Under the pieces are notes generated by a model, which was given only the letters and a program-made list of their open reading frames with translations, was not told the origin of the DNA and made no database searches. 40,141 nucleotides of DNA from Acidimicrobiia bacterium (GTDB lineage Bacteria; Actinomycetota; Acidimicrobiia; IMCC26256; JADLDD01). Positions 1-12,240 of the stretch are shown here, one piece after another. The translations under genes and the position numbers were made by a program. Location: the NCBI GenBank assembly GCA_020846855.1, contig JADLDD010000072.1, positions 1 through 40,141 of the forward strand. Direction: 5' to 3'. Within the stretch, counting starts at the first letter, position 1, and each line of letters starts with the position of its first letter.

Positions 1-105
1 GAGGCCTACGTGGAGGCGGGGATCACCACCCCCATGCCCATGGTGATCGCTCCCCCCGACCAGCTTCCCGAGGTCATCCACGCCCTCGGCCCCGGAGCCC
101 CCTGA
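1..105 (+). CDS. C-terminal fragment of a probable LLM-class (luciferase-like, possibly F420-dependent) oxidoreductase
   Basis: Frame 1 reads EAYVEAGITTPMPMVIAPPDQLPEVIHALGPGAP*; resembles the C-terminus of LLM-class oxidoreductases; truncated by window edge. Confidence 0.45.
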   Translation, partial: EAYVEAGITTPMPMVIAPPDQLPEVIHALGPGAP

Positions 106-112
106 CCCCATC

Positions 113-166
113 CGCAACATGTTGCGATCCACCCCAACCAGGGTGGGTCGATCGCAACATGCTGCG
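113..166. repeat. Long imperfect inverted repeat containing two CGCAACATGyTGCG palindromes, between convergent genes
   Basis: CGCAACATGTTGCG (113-126) and CGCAACATGCTGCG (153-166); arms CGCAACATGTTGCGATC..CACCC and GGGTG..GGTC..GATCGCAACATGCTGCG around loop caacca. Confidence 0.8.
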
Positions 167-172
167 GGGGTG

Positions 173-862
173 TCAGGCGACGGGGCGGACGAGGTCGGGG
201 CCGTTGTTGCGCACGTCGTTGACCCTCGTGCTGACCTCGGTGGCCACCAGCACGTCGGGGGGCGCGGGGAGGAGGAGCGGGGCCACCTCGGCCGGGTCGG
301 TGACGCGGGGGTCGAGCCATCGGTCCCAGTCGCCGGGATCGAGCAGCGCCGGCATGCGGTCGTGGATCGGGCGCACCGTCTCGTTGGCGGCGGTGGTGAT
401 GATCACGCACGTCACGAGCCACGGGGCGTCGGGGTCGTCGGGGTCGCGCCAGGTGTCCCAGAGCCCGGCGAACGCGAGCGGCTCCCCGTCACGGGCACGC
501 AGCACGACGGGCTGCTTGCGCTTCTGGCCGGGGACCACCCGCCACTCGTAGAACGCGTCGGCCGGGATGATGCAGCGCCGGCGGCGGAAGGGCCCCTTGT
601 ACGACGGCTTGCCCGCCAGGCCCTCGGCCCGGGCGTTGATCATCCGGTTGCCGACGGCCGGGTCGCGGGCCCAGGAGGGCACCAGGCCCCACCGCATCTC
701 CTCGAGGACGCGGCGGTCGGGGCTGCGCTGCACGACCACCGGGACCTTCTTGCTGGGTGCGACGTTGTAGTCGGCGTCACGCTCCTCCACCGCGGTCTCG
801 GTGACGTGGAACCGCTCGGCGAGGAGCTGCGGGGACGAGACCTGCACGTAGCGGCCGCACAT
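173..862 (-). CDS. SOS response-associated peptidase (SRAP/HMCES/YedK family)
   Basis: Starts MCGRY with catalytic Cys2; internal motifs NARAEG, RRCIIPADAFYEW and HDRMPALL typical of SRAP. Confidence 0.93.
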   Translation of the reverse strand: MCGRYVQVSSPQLLAERFHVTETAVEERDADYNVAPSKKVPVVVQRSPDRRVLEEMRWGLVPSWARDPAVGNRMINARAEGLAGKPSYKGPFRRRRCIIPADAFYEWRVVPGQKRKQPVVLRARDGEPLAFAGLWDTWRDPDDPDAPWLVTCVIITTAANETVRPIHDRMPALLDPGDWDRWLDPRVTDPAEVAPLLLPAPPDVLVATEVSTRVNDVRNNGPDLVRPVA

Positions 863-874
863 GCGACCTCCACG

Positions 875-1270
875 CTACGCGGGGGCGAACCCCAGGCACG
901 ACCATCGCTCGTCGATGGAGCACCGCCCGGCATCGACCAGCCCGGCCCGGGTCGCCGCGTCGCGCACGGCCGCTCCGTCGAGGTCGGTGGCGACGCACGA
1001 CGTCCGCCGGGGCCACGCCACCCAGACCGTCCCCCCGGGGCTCACCGCCCGTGCGAAGCCGGGAAGGCGCCGGCCCAGCTCACGGTTGCGGGTCGCGAAG
1101 AACACGACGACGTCGAGGCGGCCGCGAGCCTGGCTCCTGACGACGGTGCCCGGAGGGAGCTCGAGACCGTCGAGGAAGCCGTCGGGCGTCGACACCGCGG
1201 CGAACCTCGTTCCGTCCCGGATGCCGAGCCGGTGAGCCAGCGACCTCCGCGACGACCCCGGCACGGCCAT
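875..1270 (-). CDS. DUF3052-like protein
   Basis: 131 aa ORF with SLAHRLGIRDG..., DVVVFFATRNREL..., SPGGTVWVAWPRR pattern; start may be GTG at 1264 (leaderless). Confidence 0.6.
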   Translation of the reverse strand: MAVPGSSRRSLAHRLGIRDGTRFAAVSTPDGFLDGLELPPGTVVRSQARGRLDVVVFFATRNRELGRRLPGFARAVSPGGTVWVAWPRRTSCVATDLDGAAVRDAATRAGLVDAGRCSIDERWSCLGFAPA

Positions 1271-1300
1271 ATCTCATTGCCTGCCGACCCTGCTCGTCAA
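1262..1300 (-). promoter_or_regulatory. Candidate promoter TTGACG-N18-TGAGAT, leaderless GTG start
   Basis: Reverse strand TTGACG (1300-1295), 18 nt spacer, TGAGAT (1276-1271), 6 nt, GTG (1264-1262). Confidence 0.4.
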
Positions 1301-1433
1301 CCCGCGCCCGCAAAACCCGACCGATCGACTCGCCTTTTGCCGCGCGACCGGCCTATGCTGGACGTAGTGGTCAGCACCTCGTTACCCGATACGACCGGGC
1401 CGTACCCCGGAACCGCAGAGTGAGGAGCAACGC

Positions 1434-2069
1434 ATGGCGATCCGTCTGGGCGACGAAGCTCCCGACTTCACCGCCGAGAGCACCAAGGGCACCATCAACC
1501 TGCACGAGTACCTGGGCGGGAGCTGGGGACTCCTGTTCTCACATCCCGCCGACTTCACCCCGGTCTGCACCACCGAGCTCGGGGCCTTCGCCCGGCGCAA
1601 GGCGGAGTTCGACCGGCGCGGGGTGAAGCTCATCGGCCTCAGCGTGGATCCGCTCGACTCCCACGAGAAGTGGATCCAGGACATCGAGGAGACCCAGGGC
1701 GCCGCCCCCGACTACCCGATCATCGCCGACGCCGACCACCGGGTGGCCGAGCTCTACGACATGATCCACCCCAACGAGCTGGCCACCCTCACGGTGCGCA
1801 CGGTGTTCGTGATCGGGCCCGACAAGTTGGTGAAGCTCAGCCTCACGTACCCCGCCAGCACGGGCCGCAGCGTCGACGAGATCCTGCGCGTCCTCGACTC
1901 GCTCCAGCTCACCGCCGACTACTCGGTGTCGACCCCGGTCGAGTGGCACGACGGCGACGACGTCATCATCGGAGGCGCGATCTCCGACGACGAGGCCAAG
2001 GAGCGCTTCCCCAAGGGCTTCACGACGATCAAGCCCTACCTCCGGGTGACCCCCCAGCCCAACCGCTAG
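1434..2069 (+). CDS. 1-Cys peroxiredoxin (Prx6-type)
   Basis: HPADFTPVCTTELGAF peroxidatic Cys motif, long C-terminal domain; GAGGAG SD upstream of ATG. Confidence 0.93.
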   Translation: MAIRLGDEAPDFTAESTKGTINLHEYLGGSWGLLFSHPADFTPVCTTELGAFARRKAEFDRRGVKLIGLSVDPLDSHEKWIQDIEETQGAAPDYPIIADADHRVAELYDMIHPNELATLTVRTVFVIGPDKLVKLSLTYPASTGRSVDEILRVLDSLQLTADYSVSTPVEWHDGDDVIIGGAISDDEAKERFPKGFTTIKPYLRVTPQPNR

Positions 2070-2136
2070 CCGCACCAGGGGCGGTCACCGGACGCATCGC
2101 ATCGCGCTGCCCGGCCCCGCACCGCCCCGCGGGGGG

Positions 2137-3348
2137 TCAGAGGTAGGCGCGCGGGTTGACGGGGTTGCCGCCGACCCGCACCTCGAAGTGGAGGTGGGGG
2201 CCGGTGGAGAGGCCCGTCGACCCGACGTAGCCGATCACCCGGCCCGCCGACACCCGCTGCCCCACGCTCACGGCCAGGCGCGACTGGTGGGCGTACAGGG
2301 TGGCCAGGCCACCGCCGTGGTCGATCACGACCGCGTTCCCGTAGCCGCCCATCCAGCCGGCGGTCACCACCACGCCACTGCCCGCGGCGTGGATCGCGGC
2401 GCCGTAGGAGGCGCCGAAGTCGATGCCGGTGTGCAGCTTGCGGGTTCCGTAGACGGGGTGCACGCGCCAGCCGTACCCGCTGGTGACGGGCGCGCTGATC
2501 GGGTAGCGGAGCCGGCCCGAACCGGGCGACGGTGCGCTCCCCGTCGCCTGCTGCTGGCGGGCGCGCAAGGCCGCGGCGACGGCGTCGGACTCGGCCTGGA
2601 GGGCGGCGACCCGGCGCTGGTACTCGGCCTTGCGGGCCTGGATCCCGGCCACGAGCGACTGCTCCTGGGCCTCCCGGGCCGCGGCGGCGGCGCGGGCCTT
2701 GGCCTGCTCGGCGCGCAGGCCCGCGAGGCGCGAAACCTCGCCCTCGGCGGCACGGCGGGCCTCCTGGGCCTGGTCGCGCTTCTCGATCACCTGCCGCTGG
2801 CGGCGCTCCACCTCCTTGCGCAGGGCCTGGTACCGGTCGACCTCCCGGTCGCGCTTCCCGGCCAGGCCCTCGAGGTAGTGGTTGCCGACGGCGACCTGGG
2901 CCGGGTTGTCGGAGTCGATGACGCTCCCGATGGCCGCCGCGCCGCTGCCGTTGTTGCGGTAGACCTGCGCGGCGTAGTCGGCCAGGGCCTGGCGGGCGGC
3001 GGTCGCCCGGGCCTCCAGGGCGTCGAGGCGGGCGCGCAGCTCCCGGTAGTCGGCCTCGGCCTGCTCGGCCTCGGCCCGGGCGGCGACCAACCGCCCGTTG
3101 GCGGCCGAGATCTGCCCGTCGAGGGATGCGACCCGCGCGTCGAGCTCGCGCCGGGCGGCCTGGGCGGAACGAAGCGCGCTCAGCGCCCGGAGCTCGTCAC
3201 GGGTGGCGCCGTCGAGGAGGCCCCGCGCCTCCGCCATCCGGCTTCCCAGGTCGTCGGAGCCCGCCGCCCGGACCGGCGCCGGCGCCACGACCAGCCAGAG
3301 CGCGATGAACAGGGGCGCGAAGCGCGGGACCCGCCGCGTCGACCGCAT
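2137..3348 (-). CDS. Secreted coiled-coil M23 peptidase (EnvC-like murein hydrolase/activator) adjacent to ftsEX
   Basis: Signal peptide, long Ala/Arg/Glu-rich coiled coil, C-terminal M23 domain with HTGIDFGA and GPHLHFEV; ORF extends to 3405 but promoter geometry supports ATG at 3348. Confidence 0.88.
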   Translation of the reverse strand: MRSTRRVPRFAPLFIALWLVVAPAPVRAAGSDDLGSRMAEARGLLDGATRDELRALSALRSAQAARRELDARVASLDGQISAANGRLVAARAEAEQAEADYRELRARLDALEARATAARQALADYAAQVYRNNGSGAAAIGSVIDSDNPAQVAVGNHYLEGLAGKRDREVDRYQALRKEVERRQRQVIEKRDQAQEARRAAEGEVSRLAGLRAEQAKARAAAAAREAQEQSLVAGIQARKAEYQRRVAALQAESDAVAAALRARQQQATGSAPSPGSGRLRYPISAPVTSGYGWRVHPVYGTRKLHTGIDFGASYGAAIHAAGSGVVVTAGWMGGYGNAVVIDHGGGLATLYAHQSRLAVSVGQRVSAGRVIGYVGSTGLSTGPHLHFEVRVGGNPVNPRAYL

Positions 3349-3384
3349 CAGATGCATCGTAAACAACCCCGCCAACACCAGCAA
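3346..3384 (-). promoter_or_regulatory. Candidate leaderless promoter TTGCTG-N17-TACGAT-N7-ATG for the M23 gene
   Basis: Reverse strand TTGCTG (3384-3379), 17 nt, TACGAT (3361-3356), 7 nt, ATG (3348-3346). Confidence 0.45.
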
Positions 3385-3496
3385 CACGAGGAACAACCCG
3401 AACACCCACCACGATGCGTGGGCTCACCCTCGATCATCGACCACTCTCGGCGCGACCTTGACCGGCCATCGGCCGGACCCGCCGGCGCCGGGCCCG

Positions 3497-4378
3497 TCAC
3501 ACCTTGAGGAACCGCCGGAGCCCGACCAGGGAGCCGAGCAGGCCGATCATCACGCCGAGGACCATCACCACCCACCCGACGCTCAGGGCGTCGCCGGTGG
3601 TCAGGTAGTAGCCCTTGAGCAGGGCCGCCGGGTTGGCCAGGCCCCGGCTGATGAGCACCTTGAGCAGGTATACGCCCGCGAACGCGAGCCCGGCGCCGAT
3701 CGCGCCCTGCACGAGCCCCTCGGCCATGAACGGGATGCGCACGAACGCGTTCGACGCCCCGACCAGCTTCATCACCTCGATCTCGCGGCGGCGGGCGAAG
3801 GTGGCGAGGCGGATGGTGTTCACGATCAGGAACAGCGACGACGCGAGCAGCACCAGCGACAGGCCGTAGAAGAGGAGCCGTACCTTGCTCGTGAAGTTCA
3901 GGAGTTGCTTGACGGTCTTCTCGGCCGTCCACACCTCGTCGACACCGGCGTGGGCCCGGAACTGGTCCGCGATCAGCGCGGTGCGCCCGGCGTCCTCGGG
4001 GACGACCCGGAACGAGGTGGGCAGGTCCTTGGGTGCCACCGACGTGACCAGGCCGGGGCGGTCGCGGTTGGCCCGCTTGAACTCCGCGTACGCCGCGTCC
4101 TTGTCGATGAACTTCCACCGGCTGACCTCCTTGGAGGAGTCGAGCGCCGAGCGGACCTCCTTGACCTGGCCGTCGGTGGCGTCGACCTTCATCCACACCA
4201 CGAACTCGACGTTGTCCTTCCACATGCCGGTGCCGTGGTCGACGAGCTTGGACAGCAGGCTCATGCCACCGAACAGGAACAGCGAGACGGTGACGGTGAG
4301 GATCCCCGCCAACGTCATCAACAGGTTGCGCCGCAGCGAGATCAACGTCTCGCGCGCGAAGTAGCTCAGCTTGGCCAT
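3497..4378 (-). CDS. ftsX: Cell division permease FtsX
   Basis: Four-TM MacB/FtsX topology, LVGASNAFVRIPFMAEGLVQG motif, directly downstream of ftsE. Confidence 0.95.
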   Translation of the reverse strand: MAKLSYFARETLISLRRNLLMTLAGILTVTVSLFLFGGMSLLSKLVDHGTGMWKDNVEFVVWMKVDATDGQVKEVRSALDSSKEVSRWKFIDKDAAYAEFKRANRDRPGLVTSVAPKDLPTSFRVVPEDAGRTALIADQFRAHAGVDEVWTAEKTVKQLLNFTSKVRLLFYGLSLVLLASSLFLIVNTIRLATFARRREIEVMKLVGASNAFVRIPFMAEGLVQGAIGAGLAFAGVYLLKVLISRGLANPAALLKGYYLTTGDALSVGWVVMVLGVMIGLLGSLVGLRRFLKV

Positions 4379-4387
4379 GCGCTCGGT

Positions 4388-5074
4388 TCAGCTCCCGACG
4401 CCGTAGACGCCACGGGCCTGGTCGCGCACGAGGGTCCCGCGGTCGAGCTCGATCACACGCCTGCGCATGGAGTCGACGATGCGGGAGTCGTGGGTGGCCA
4501 TCACCACGGTGGTGCCGGTGCGGTTGATGCGGTCGAGCAACCGCATGATCCCGACCGTGGTGGCCGGGTCGAGGTTGCCCGTGGGCTCGTCGGCAAGGAG
4601 GATCAGCGGCCGGTTCACGAACGCCCGCGCGATCGAGACCCTTTGCTGTTCACCGCCCGAGAGCTCGTTGGGGAAGTTGTCGGCCTTCTTGGAGAGGCCG
4701 ACGAGGTCGAGTATCTGCGGTACCTGCGATCGGATCACGGGGCGCGGCCGGCCGATCACCTCGGGGGCGAAGGCGACGTTCTCGTAGACGGTCTTGTTGG
4801 GCAGCAGCTTGAAGTCCTGGAAGATGCAGCCGATGTTGCGGCGGAGCTGGGGCACCTTCCACGCGGGGAGCCGGGTGATGTCGCGGCCCGCGACCACTAT
4901 GCGGCCGTCGGTCGGGAGGTCTTCGCGCAGGAGCAGGCGCAGGAACGTCGACTTGCCCGACCCCGAGGGCCCGACGAGGAAGACGAACTCGCCCTTGTTG
5001 ATGTCGAGCGAGATGTCGCTGAGCGCGACGACCTCGCCCTTGTAGACCTTGGAGACGCGCTCGAAACGGATCAT
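4388..5074 (-). CDS. ftsE: Cell division ATP-binding protein FtsE
   Basis: Walker [10 protein letters not shown], signature [14 protein letters not shown], Walker [13 protein letters not shown]. Confidence 0.96.
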   Translation of the reverse strand: MIRFERVSKVYKGEVVALSDISLDINKGEFVFLVGPSGSGKSTFLRLLLREDLPTDGRIVVAGRDITRLPAWKVPQLRRNIGCIFQDFKLLPNKTVYENVAFAPEVIGRPRPVIRSQVPQILDLVGLSKKADNFPNELSGGEQQRVSIARAFVNRPLILLADEPTGNLDPATTVGIMRLLDRINRTGTTVVMATHDSRIVDSMRRRVIELDRGTLVRDQARGVYGVGS

Positions 5075-5188
5075 GAGCTCGCTTGAGGGTACCAGGGGGC
5101 GTCCGGCCGCCGGGGTAGGCGGAGGCGCGCCGGGGAGCCGTGGCTATTCCCCGCCGACGGGGCGCTCAACCCCGGATCGCGGCCCGGA

Positions 5189-6292
5189 TCAGGGCTCGCC
5201 GCGCCGGCGCCACTGGAGGAACGCCTCGATGAAGGCGTCGAGGTCGCCGTCGAGGACCGCGTTGACGTTGCCGGTCTCGTGGCGGGTCCGCTCGTCCTTC
5301 ACGAGCTGGTACGGCGCCAGGGTGTAGGTGCGGATCTGGCTGCCGAACGCCGCTTCCTGCTTGGCGCCCGAGATGCGGGCCATCTCCGCGCGACGCTCCT
5401 CGCGCTGACGTTCGGCGAGGCGGGCGGCGAGGATCTGCATGGCCCGGGCCCGGTTCTGGATCTGCGAGCGCTCGTTCTGGCACGACACCACGATGCCGGT
5501 GGGCAGGTGGGTGATCCTGACCGCCGAGTCGGTCACGTTCACGTGCTGCCCGCCCGCTCCCGACGACCGGTAGGTGTCGATCCGGAGGTCGTTGGGGTCG
5601 AGGTCGGGCTCCTCGGCCTCCTCGAGGGCGGGGACCACGTCGAGGCTGGCGAAGGCCGTCTGGCGGCGGGCGTTGGAGTCGAACGGCGAGATCCGGATCA
5701 GCCGGTGGACGCCCCGCTCCCCTGACAGCATCCCGTAGGCGAAGCGGCCGTGCACGGTGAAGGTGGCCGACTGGAGGCCGGCCTCCGAACCCTCCTGCGT
5801 CTCGTCGATCTCGACGTCGAAGCCGCGGTCCTCGGCCCACCGGGTGAACATCCGCAGGAGCATCTCGGTCCAGTCCTGGGCGTCGGTGCCGCCCGCCCCC
5901 GAATGCAGCTCGCAGATGGCGTCGCGTTCGTCGTGGTCGCCGATGAACAGGGCCCGGAGCTCGAGCTGCTCGAGCTCGCCGGCCAGCCCGGCGACCGACG
6001 TCTCGATCTCCCCCTCGAGGGAGTCGTCGCCCTCCTCGCGGGCCAGCTCGTAGAGGGTCTCGGCGTCGGAGAGCCGACCCTCGAGGCCGTCGACCAGCTC
6101 CACGTCGTCGCGCCGGCGGGCCATCTCCGCGGTCACGGCCCGGGCGGCGTCGGGGTCGTCCCAGAGGTCGGGCCGGCTGGCCCGCTCCTCCAGCTCCACC
6201 AGCCGGGCGCGGGTCGCTTCGAGGCCCAGGTAGGAACGGGCCTCGTCGAGCCGGCGGCGGAGGTCCGCGAGGTCGTCGGTGAAGTCGCGCAT
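5189..6292 (-). CDS. prfB: Peptide chain release factor 2
   Basis: GGQ motif (SSGAGGQHVNVTDSAVRITHLPTG) and SPF motif; continuous reading frame. Confidence 0.96.
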   Translation of the reverse strand: MRDFTDDLADLRRRLDEARSYLGLEATRARLVELEERASRPDLWDDPDAARAVTAEMARRRDDVELVDGLEGRLSDAETLYELAREEGDDSLEGEIETSVAGLAGELEQLELRALFIGDHDERDAICELHSGAGGTDAQDWTEMLLRMFTRWAEDRGFDVEIDETQEGSEAGLQSATFTVHGRFAYGMLSGERGVHRLIRISPFDSNARRQTAFASLDVVPALEEAEEPDLDPNDLRIDTYRSSGAGGQHVNVTDSAVRITHLPTGIVVSCQNERSQIQNRARAMQILAARLAERQREERRAEMARISGAKQEAAFGSQIRTYTLAPYQLVKDERTRHETGNVNAVLDGDLDAFIEAFLQWRRRGEP

Positions 6293-6329
6293 CAGGGGCG
6301 AGGGAGGTGGTGGTGACGCCGCGGGCGCG

Positions 6330-9068
<2,739 letters not shown>

Positions 9069-9089
9069 GGGTTCCCTGATGCTACCGGC

Positions 9090-9677
9090 TCAGCCGGCGG
9101 GCTCGATCAGGCCGAGGTGACCGTCGCGGCGCCGGTACAGCACCGCCGCGCGCCCGTTCTCGACGTTGGTGAAGAGGTAGAAGTCGTGGCCGAGGAGGTC
9201 CATCTGGAGCGCGGCCTCCTCCACGGGCATCGGCTTCACCTCGAACCGCTTGGTGCGCACCACCAGGGCGTCCTCGCCTTCGGCGGCCTCCTCGTCGAGG
9301 TCGGGGACGGCCGGGAGCGTGGCCGCGGCCGGGCGGCGCCGGCGGGCGCGGGAGCGGTCGATGCGCTTCTCCTTGAGCCTCCCGAGCTGCTGGGCGATGC
9401 GGTCGAGGGCGGCGTCGAGGGCGGCGAGCAGGTCGGGGGCCGACGCGTGCGACCGCACGAAGTGGCCCTTCAACCGCACCGTGATCTCGCACACGAAGCG
9501 GTCGGCCACCCGGGGGTTCCCCACCTCGGAGAACTCCACCTCGGCGCGCTTGAGGTCGCTTGCGAAGCGGCCGAGGCGCCCGGCCTTCTCCTCGGCGACC
9601 TCCAGCACGGTATCGGGCAGATCCACCTTCTTGCCGCGTATCGCCACATCGACGAGACGTTCGCTGTCGGTACTGAT
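9090..9677 (-). CDS. hpf: Long-form ribosome hibernation promoting factor (HPF/RaiA)
   Basis: N-terminal S30AE-like domain, C-terminal VVRTKRFEVKPMPVEEAALQMDLLGHDFYLFTN dimerisation domain; ORF opens upstream to 9719 but SD/promoter suggest start at AUC 9677. Confidence 0.88.
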   Translation of the reverse strand: MSTDSERLVDVAIRGKKVDLPDTVLEVAEEKAGRLGRFASDLKRAEVEFSEVGNPRVADRFVCEITVRLKGHFVRSHASAPDLLAALDAALDRIAQQLGRLKEKRIDRSRARRRRPAAATLPAVPDLDEEAAEGEDALVVRTKRFEVKPMPVEEAALQMDLLGHDFYLFTNVENGRAAVLYRRRDGHLGLIEPAG

Positions 9678-9721
9678 CGCCCCACCTCCTGAGGTCCGGG
9701 CCCGCCGCGGCGGGACCACCG

Positions 9722-9727
9722 AGTATA
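9722..9727 (-). promoter_or_regulatory. Candidate -10 element TATACT of hpf
   Basis: Reverse strand ccctatactcgg; no clear -35. Confidence 0.5.
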
Positions 9728-9827
9728 GGGACGGACCGGGCCGGCCCCGGGCCCCGCTGCCCGGCCCGGGACCACGGGCGCCGGGCCGGACGGTGGCCTC
9801 TGCGGCGACGCCCGACGCCGGACCGGG

Positions 9828-10589
9828 TCACCGCGGCTCCCGTCGCCACGGCGGTGGGGTGCGGGCCACCACCGCGCCCACCACACCGGTCGCCCCGGCC
9901 CGGCGCAGGGTCCGGGCCGCCGCCCCCAGCGTGGCCCCGGTGGTGACGACGTCGTCGACGACGACCACGGGACCCACCCACCCGCCGCCGGACGGCTCGA
10001 AGCACGGGGCGGCCCGGCGCCGCTCGGCGCGCGGTCGGCCGGTCTGCGCCGGGCCGGGGGGCCGCGACAGGAGCGGCACCACGGGCCGGCCCAGCTCGCG
10101 TCCCACGGCCCGGGCGAGGAGCTCGGCGTGGTCGAAGCCCCGCGCCCGGCGGCGGGCCGGGGTGGTCGGCACCCAGGTGACGACACCCCCGCGATCGGGC
10201 CCGCGATCGGGCCCGCGCCCGGGCCCGATCACCGCCTCGCGTGCCGGCCCCTCGCGCAGGGCCGCGCCCAGGATCCCGGCGAGGAACGCCACGGCGTGGC
10301 GGGCGTTGCGGTACTTGAGCCGGGCCACCAGCTCCCGGGCGGCGCCCTCGTAGGACAGCGGCGCCACCAGGAGGTCGAGACCGGGCGGAGCCGGGGCCGG
10401 GACGGCCCGGGCGAGGCCGCGGGCGCACCCAGGGCACAGCGGTTCGCCCGGAGCCCCGCACCCCGGGCAGGCCGAGGGGAAGAGGCGCGCCGCCAGCCGA
10501 TCGACCGGCCGGGCGCGCGGCCCTCCCCTCGACCGACCCGCGTTGGTACCGGCGCTCACCGCCGGGAAGCTAGCGACGGCCTGCGACAT
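9828..10589 (-). CDS. ComF family phosphoribosyltransferase-like protein
   Basis: N-terminal CPGCGAPGEPLCPGCARG zinc-finger Cys pairs, RRARGFDHAELLARAVGREL, PRPP motif VVVVDDVVTTGATL; start at MSQAVASFP inside the long ORF 9828..11747. Confidence 0.92.
   Translation of the reverse strand: MSQAVASFPAVSAGTNAGRSRGGPRARPVDRLAARLFPSACPGCGAPGEPLCPGCARGLARAVPAPAPPGLDLLVAPLSYEGAARELVARLKYRNARHAVAFLAGILGAALREGPAREAVIGPGRGPDRGPDRGGVVTWVPTTPARRRARGFDHAELLARAVGRELGRPVVPLLSRPPGPAQTGRPRAERRRAAPCFEPSGGGWVGPVVVVDDVVTTGATLGAAARTLRRAGATGVVGAVVARTPPPWRREPR
10188..10223. repeat. 12-bp in-frame tandem repeat (cccgcgatcggg x2 + one degenerate copy) in comF
   Basis: Encodes GRGPDRGPDRG in the reverse frame. Confidence 0.75.
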
Positions 10590-10636
10590 CCGAGCCGGGC
10601 GACCCGGGCCCCGAGGTCGCCCCCCGGGCGGGCCGC

Positions 10637-12088
<1,452 letters not shown>

Positions 12089-12114
12089 GGTCTCCTCCAA
12101 TGCGCGTGACGGGT

Positions 12115-12142
12115 GCGGGCGCGCTCGACCGAGCACGCCCGC
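12115..12142 (-). promoter_or_regulatory. Perfect 12-bp hairpin in ahcY 5' UTR
   Basis: GCGGGCGUGCUC-GGUC-GAGCGCGCCCGC (one U-G pair), 26 nt upstream of start codon. Confidence 0.6.
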
Positions 12143-12223
12143 CGGAGCGCTGAGGAGTCGGCCCGGATCACCGGATGACAGCCACGAGGGGCCCGACCAG
12201 CCCGGCGATGCTAGCCGAGCACC

Positions 12224-12240
12224 GGCCGGCTCAACCGGCC
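12224..12240 (-). terminator. GGCCGG-TTGAG-CCGGCC hairpin with stop codon TGA in loop
   Basis: 6-bp perfect stem spanning the stop codon (12231-12233) of the SIS isomerase. Confidence 0.4.

Noticed and set aside
119-1423. 434-aa + strand ORF
   Set aside because: Antisense to SRAP and DUF3052-like genes; no domain signature.
5189-6292. Programmed +1 frameshift in prfB
   Set aside because: The reading frame is continuous from ATG to GGQ and beyond; no in-frame UGA or CUUUGA slip site.
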